A model generated the notes under the pieces. That model searched no databases. It saw only the letters and a list, made by a program, of their open reading frames with translations, and had not been told where the DNA came from. Both the position numbers and the translations under genes were made by a program. From contig CATBCG010000074.1 in NCBI GenBank assembly GCA_949502025.1, forward strand, positions 1-44,746: a stretch of 44,746 nt of DNA, written 5' to 3'. The DNA is from MGBC131033 sp910585655. Lineage in GTDB: Bacteria; Bacillota; Clostridia; Lachnospirales; Lachnospiraceae. This document shows positions 41,823 to 44,746 of the stretch, one piece after another (the stretch's first letter is position 1; each line of letters opens with the position of its first letter).

Positions 41823-41851
41823 TTGACAAAAAAAGACCGGAGCTTTATAAT
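41823..41851 (+). promoter_or_regulatory. Consensus promoter of the M28 peptidase gene
   Basis: Perfect TTGACA and TATAAT boxes are 17 bp apart. They begin right after the upstream stop codon, so the peptidase is not part of the sigma operon. Confidence 0.8.
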
Positions 41852-41894
41852 GATAGCAAAAAGAATATGATTATAAGGAAAGGATAACAAAAGA

Positions 41895-43196
41895 ATGAAT
41901 CGGTTATTAGACTTTGTAAAGGAATTGAGTTTTGTACGAATCGGCGGGACTGCAGAAGAGAAGAAGGCGGCGGAAATGATTGTAAGAGAGGTCAATCAGG
42001 CGGCGGCGGAAGCCGGAAGAAGTGATATTCAGGGAACTTTCATGCCGTTTTCCATTCCTTCCGCTAACGTAAAACGCTGCCTGGTGAAAGCGGCTGGACG
42101 GGAACTGTTTTGCGCTCCTTTGTTATGTTCCGGAAATATTGATCGGGATTGTAAGCTGTTATATTTGGATAATGCGTCGGAAATTGATTTTTCCGGGATA
42201 GGAGATTTGAGTGATACGGCAGTGCTGCTAAACGGTTTGACAGACGAGGATGTTTACAAGCGTCTGATAGAACATAAGGCGGCGGCTTTTCTGGTGATAC
42301 AGGGAAAATGGTATGCTTCGCCGGAAGAAACGGGGATTTATCCAAGAGTGCTGCGGGAGCATTTTACCCGTCATGGTGTGATTCCAGGCTTTTATATCAT
42401 GGCTGCAGATGCAACTGCTTTGATTCAGGAGGAGGTAGAAACCATTCATCTGACTTTAGAGCAGGAGAATCAGGAGTTGGGTAGCCAAAATGTGCTGGCG
42501 GTAATCGAAGGGACTGATTTAAAGGAGGATTCGATTGTTCTGACAGCACACTATGATTCGGTTCCTTTAGGAACAGGTTCGTGGGATAATGCAACCGGTA
42601 CGACAGCGCTTTTGGCAATTTACCGGCATTTTGTAGCAAACCCGCCAAGACGGACGCTGCGTTTTATTTGGTGTGGAAGCGAGGAATTGGGGCTGCTAGG
42701 CTCGAAGGCTTATGTAAAAGAGAACAAGGAATTGTTAGAAAAAATTTCTTTTTGTTTTAACTTTGATATGTGCGGAACGGCATTGGGGGCAAACGATATT
42801 TTTATTACAGGAAATAAGGAGCTAGAGACATTTGTCGATCAATACTGTAAGCTGACCGGCTATTCAGCCAAAACCAGAGCCTGCGTTCATTCAAGTGATT
42901 CTGCGCCGTTTTGTGACCACAATATTCCGGCGCTGGGGCTAAGCCGTGGAACGTCTACTGCAGAGATACATACGATCCACGATTTGCTTCCGACCCTAAG
43001 CGAAAAAGCAATTCAGAAAAACGTAGCGTTTGCCGTTCGGATCATCGGCGACGTAGCCAATGCTGCTGTTCTCCCAGTGAAAAAGGAAATGCCAGAAGAG
43101 CGCAGAAAAGAACTGGACAAATATTTCCATCGGGAAAAGAAAGAAGATGAGAAAAAAGAAGGGCAAAAAGAGGAACAAAAGGCAGAGGGCAAATAA
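41895..43196 (+). CDS. M28-family zinc aminopeptidase-like protein
   Basis: The 433-residue protein is a cytoplasmic (no signal) zinc peptidase of the M28 family. Ligand motifs are TAHYDSVPLGTGSWDNATG (His219, Asp231), CGSEELGLLGSKAYV (Glu263/264), FNFDMCG (Asp291) and AEIHTIHD (the last His). The residues between about 50 and 200 include a protease-associated-like inserted domain. The C-terminus ends in a Lys/Glu-rich tail (about 400-433). Substrate and physiological role are unknown. The ATG follows AAAGGA. Confidence 0.87.
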   Translation: MNRLLDFVKELSFVRIGGTAEEKKAAEMIVREVNQAAAEAGRSDIQGTFMPFSIPSANVKRCLVKAAGRELFCAPLLCSGNIDRDCKLLYLDNASEIDFSGIGDLSDTAVLLNGLTDEDVYKRLIEHKAAAFLVIQGKWYASPEETGIYPRVLREHFTRHGVIPGFYIMAADATALIQEEVETIHLTLEQENQELGSQNVLAVIEGTDLKEDSIVLTAHYDSVPLGTGSWDNATGTTALLAIYRHFVANPPRRTLRFIWCGSEELGLLGSKAYVKENKELLEKISFCFNFDMCGTALGANDIFITGNKELETFVDQYCKLTGYSAKTRACVHSSDSAPFCDHNIPALGLSRGTSTAEIHTIHDLLPTLSEKAIQKNVAFAVRIIGDVANAAVLPVKKEMPEERRKELDKYFHREKKEDEKKEGQKEEQKAEGK

Positions 43197-43220
43197 AGGA
43201 TAAAGATGCGTTTATGAAAA

Positions 43221-43253
43221 AGGAGATAGCGTTGTGTGGCTATCTTCTTTTTT
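43221..43253 (+). terminator. Terminator after the M28 peptidase
   Basis: AGGAGATAGC pairs with GCTATCTTCT, loop GTTGTGTG, followed by six T residues. Confidence 0.85.
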
Positions 43254-43322
43254 GCGTAGGTCTTATAGAGTATGTTTTTAGCAATTTAATTATACCAAAA
43301 CGGTTGGTTTCATGTGGAATAA

Positions 43323-43640
43323 ATATACATAAAATATTTAAAAGCTCCTATCACTTATGACAATTTAACAAGAGTAGAAACTTATCCTTTTCCAAAAGAT
43401 GCAGTGCGGGAGGCACTTTATAATGCACTTGTACATTCTCGTTGGAGTGCTGGAATACCTATACAGATTCGTATTGAAGATGATGCAATGTATATTAGTA
43501 ATGAATGCGTATTTCCCTCCGATTGGACAATGGAATCCCTGCTACAAAGGCATCAGTCCCGACCATATAATCCAAAAATTGCGAGGACGTTTTTTAGAGT
43601 TGGTTATATTGAAAGTTGGGGGCTTGGGGCCTTCGGTCGC
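43323..43640 (+). pseudogene. C-terminal fragment of an AlbA_2/RecG-like ATP-binding regulator
   Basis: The frame from 43323 reads KYLKAPITYDNLTRVETYPF, PKDAVREALYNALVHSRWSA, GIPIQIRIEDDAMYISNECV and ARTFFRVGYIESWGLG. This matches the GHKL-like ATP-binding C-terminal part of the Schlafen AlbA_2/RecG-like putative transcriptional regulators (motif EALYNALVHSxWS). The N-terminal DNA-binding half is absent: the frame opens right after a stop (43320-43322). The end (SWGxGI...) is lost where a palindromic segment takes over. It is a truncated relic. Confidence 0.78.
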
Positions 43641-43745
43641 CAACAAGCGGCACAGGGTATATACCTGTGCATTGCTTGCCACTCCTACCAGTACCTATAC
43701 AATGAGGGTTGAAAGTCGCCAATATTGGTGGTATGCTTGACTCAT
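43625..43745. repeat. Structured palindromic segment, possible dispersed repeat
   Basis: The segment begins where homology in the preceding fragment ends. CAAGCGGCACAGG (43644-43656) pairs with CCTGTGCATTGCTTG (43664-43678), forming a long hairpin, and CGCCAATATTGGTG (43717-43730) is a perfect palindrome at its core. The stretch ends near TTGACTCATGAC. I recall similar text in other Lachnospiraceae genomes but cannot verify that here. It could be a small mobile palindromic unit. Confidence 0.4.
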
Positions 43746-43783
43746 GACAAATCGAAATTTATCGTGCTATCAGGAGGAAAAAT

Positions 43784-44401
43784 ATGGAGTGTATTGAATG
43801 GCTGTTTTTCGATGTAGGCTCAACTCTCATAGATGAAGAAAAAGCATATTTGCATCGTTTACATGATGTCGCTGACGCAGTAAATGAGCCATTTGAAAAA
43901 ATATATGATATGACAATCACACTTTATAAAGAGAACAAAAAAGGTGATTTGGAAATCATGAGATTATATGGTTTACCAAAACTTAAATGGTATAAAGAAG
44001 ATGAAGATTTATATGCTGATACTTTTGAAGTATTAGATGAGTTAAGCAAAAAATATAAGATTGGGATTATAGCAAATCAATCCTTAGGTACTGCAGAACG
44101 GTTAGAACAAAAAGGAATATTGAAATTTATAGATTTGGTTATTGCATCTGCAGAAGAAGGTATATCAAAGCCAGATAAAAGAATATTTGAAATTGCATTA
44201 TCAAGGGCTAAATGTAATGCTAAAAATGCTGTAATGATTGGCGACAGAATAGATAATGATATAGTACCTGCCAAGCAAATGGGAATGAAGACAATTTGGG
44301 TAAAACAAGGATTTGGAAAATACTGGAATGTGGCAAGCGAAGAAGAAAAAGCAGATTATGAAGTAGATAATTTGATATCTATATTATCTTTGCTTAGTTA
44401 A
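43784..44401 (+). CDS. HAD-superfamily hydrolase
   Basis: The 205-residue protein has the four HAD motifs: nucleophile Asp in FFDVGSTLID (motif I), IIANQS (II), the Lys in SKPDKRIFEIA (III) and GDRIDNDIVPAKQ (IV). A helical cap of about 60 residues follows motif I, the C1 type. It is likely a phosphatase for a small sugar or nucleotide phosphate. The ATG follows CAGGAGG. Low GC and location among relics suggest later acquisition than the neighbouring housekeeping genes. Confidence 0.88.
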   Translation: MECIEWLFFDVGSTLIDEEKAYLHRLHDVADAVNEPFEKIYDMTITLYKENKKGDLEIMRLYGLPKLKWYKEDEDLYADTFEVLDELSKKYKIGIIANQSLGTAERLEQKGILKFIDLVIASAEEGISKPDKRIFEIALSRAKCNAKNAVMIGDRIDNDIVPAKQMGMKTIWVKQGFGKYWNVASEEEKADYEVDNLISILSLLS

Positions 44402-44414
44402 ATTCCAGTTTATA

Positions 44415-44443
44415 GGGGATTTCATCTTTTGGGTGAAATCCCC
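44415..44443 (+). repeat. Inverted repeat after the HAD gene
   Basis: GGGGATTTCA pairs with TGAAATCCCC, but it is not followed by T residues (CTTGACA follows). It may be a weak terminator or a junction of the mobile DNA. Confidence 0.4.
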
Positions 44444-44451
44444 CTTGACAA

Positions 44452-44560
44452 ATGTTCTCTTGGTTGCTTATGGAATTGGATTCCCCGGAAAGCTCGACCT
44501 CGTGCGACAATCTCGGATAAAGGGCGGTAATTCTCCCCCTACTACCTACAACATCACGCA
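44452..44560 (-). pseudogene. Relic of a large serine recombinase N-terminus
   Basis: Read on the minus strand from 44534, RITALYPRLSHEVELSGESN then SISNQEN matches the start of TnpX/TndX-type large serine recombinases, typically ITALYxRLSRDDExxGxSNSI. The Tyr, Arg and catalytic Ser of the YxRxS motif are present. Homology stops abruptly after NQEN, where the inverted repeat at 44443 begins. Only the first 25 or so residues survive, so this is the scar of an integrative element. Confidence 0.7.
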
Positions 44561-44746
44561 AAGCAAAAATGACGGTGATTTCTGAAAATGCCAAAAATGG
44601 GCGCAAAAAAACAGGAAACCTTTTCTTGATTTCCTGTCTTGGTGTGCCGTTCTATGTAGCGGCAGTTATTCTGTTTTTCAGTATGGCTGTTCATGAAAGC
44701 GGTACTTGAACAATGAAGCGACAAGCCCGTATTTTATGTTGTCCTC
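44561..44746. other. Probable integrative-element flank without a readable gene
   Basis: I see no intact ORF. The plus and minus frames are short and broken. The minus strand carries a terminator at 44604-44637, consistent with a gene further right that is transcribed leftwards and ends here, upstream of the recombinase relic. Confidence 0.4.
44604..44637 (-). terminator. Minus-strand terminator
   Basis: On the minus strand ACAGGAAA pairs with TTTCCTGT and seven T residues follow. Confidence 0.65.

Noticed and set aside
41823..41851. Peptidase gene as a member of the sigma factor operon
   Set aside because: A consensus promoter lies immediately before it, so independent transcription is the simpler reading.
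43399..43740. Plus-strand ORF in another frame over the AlbA_2/RecG-like fragment
   Set aside because: The alternative frame (from 43323) carries the family motifs; this one only shares the DNA.

Overview
The window looks like a chromosomal segment of an anaerobic Clostridia, most like a gut Lachnospiraceae. The evidence is moderate GC, many strong AGGAGG-type ribosome binding sites, TTG and GTG starts, and the conserved Firmicute order ireB-ruvX-DUF1292-(fur-rnj)-mltG-like-trmR-U32. This order parallels the B. subtilis yrzL-yrrK-yrzB-yrrL-yrrM-yrrN/O block. Species cannot be read from the sequence alone.

Layout. 1-1286: degraded mobile DNA, with an IS110-family transposase relic cut by the window edge, a tiny hydrophobic ORF and an intron-like hairpin. 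1287-5169: esterase, subtilase-like lipoprotein, amidohydrolase. 5244-5963 (minus): RelB/DinJ-like antitoxin with a PIN toxin. 6192-9976: MATE exporter, membrane polysaccharide deacetylase, nitrilase-type amidase. 10023-11324 (minus): tandem OB-fold SSB and an Imm-5-like protein. 11501-16514: LacI-type regulator and galK-galE-galT (Leloir pathway), with a promoter carrying five TTTAGTAA-type direct repeats. 16537-19891: GreA, an NfeD/SPFH pair, RtcB. 20017-20087: tRNA-Trp.

20285-24410 is an AT-rich accessory island. It holds a decayed IS200-type tnpA with its terminal hairpin, a decayed Rpn/PD-(D/E)XK ORF, a translationally coupled pair of secreted proteins of unknown role, and a decayed Uma2-type gene. 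The secreted pair is the best candidate here for something undescribed.

24493-36566 is a translation and RNA-maintenance block: PrmA, RsmE, a cysteine desulfurase with ThiI (sulfur relay to tRNA 4-thiouridine), MtaB, then IreB, RuvX, DUF1292, Fur, RNase J, an MltG-like fragment protein, a TrmR-like methyltransferase and a U32 protein. The last two probably form the tRNA 5-methoxyuridine pathway. A small HPr-like protein without the phosphorylatable histidine sits on the minus strand inside this block.

36634-43196: an AraC regulator divergent from a GH31 alpha-xylosidase, an ECF-type sigma factor coupled to a membrane protein (probably its anti-sigma or sensor), and an M28 peptidase. 43323 to the end is again accessory: a truncated ATP-binding regulator fragment, a structured palindromic segment, a HAD hydrolase, and a relic of the N-terminus of a large serine recombinase, suggesting the edge of an integrative element.
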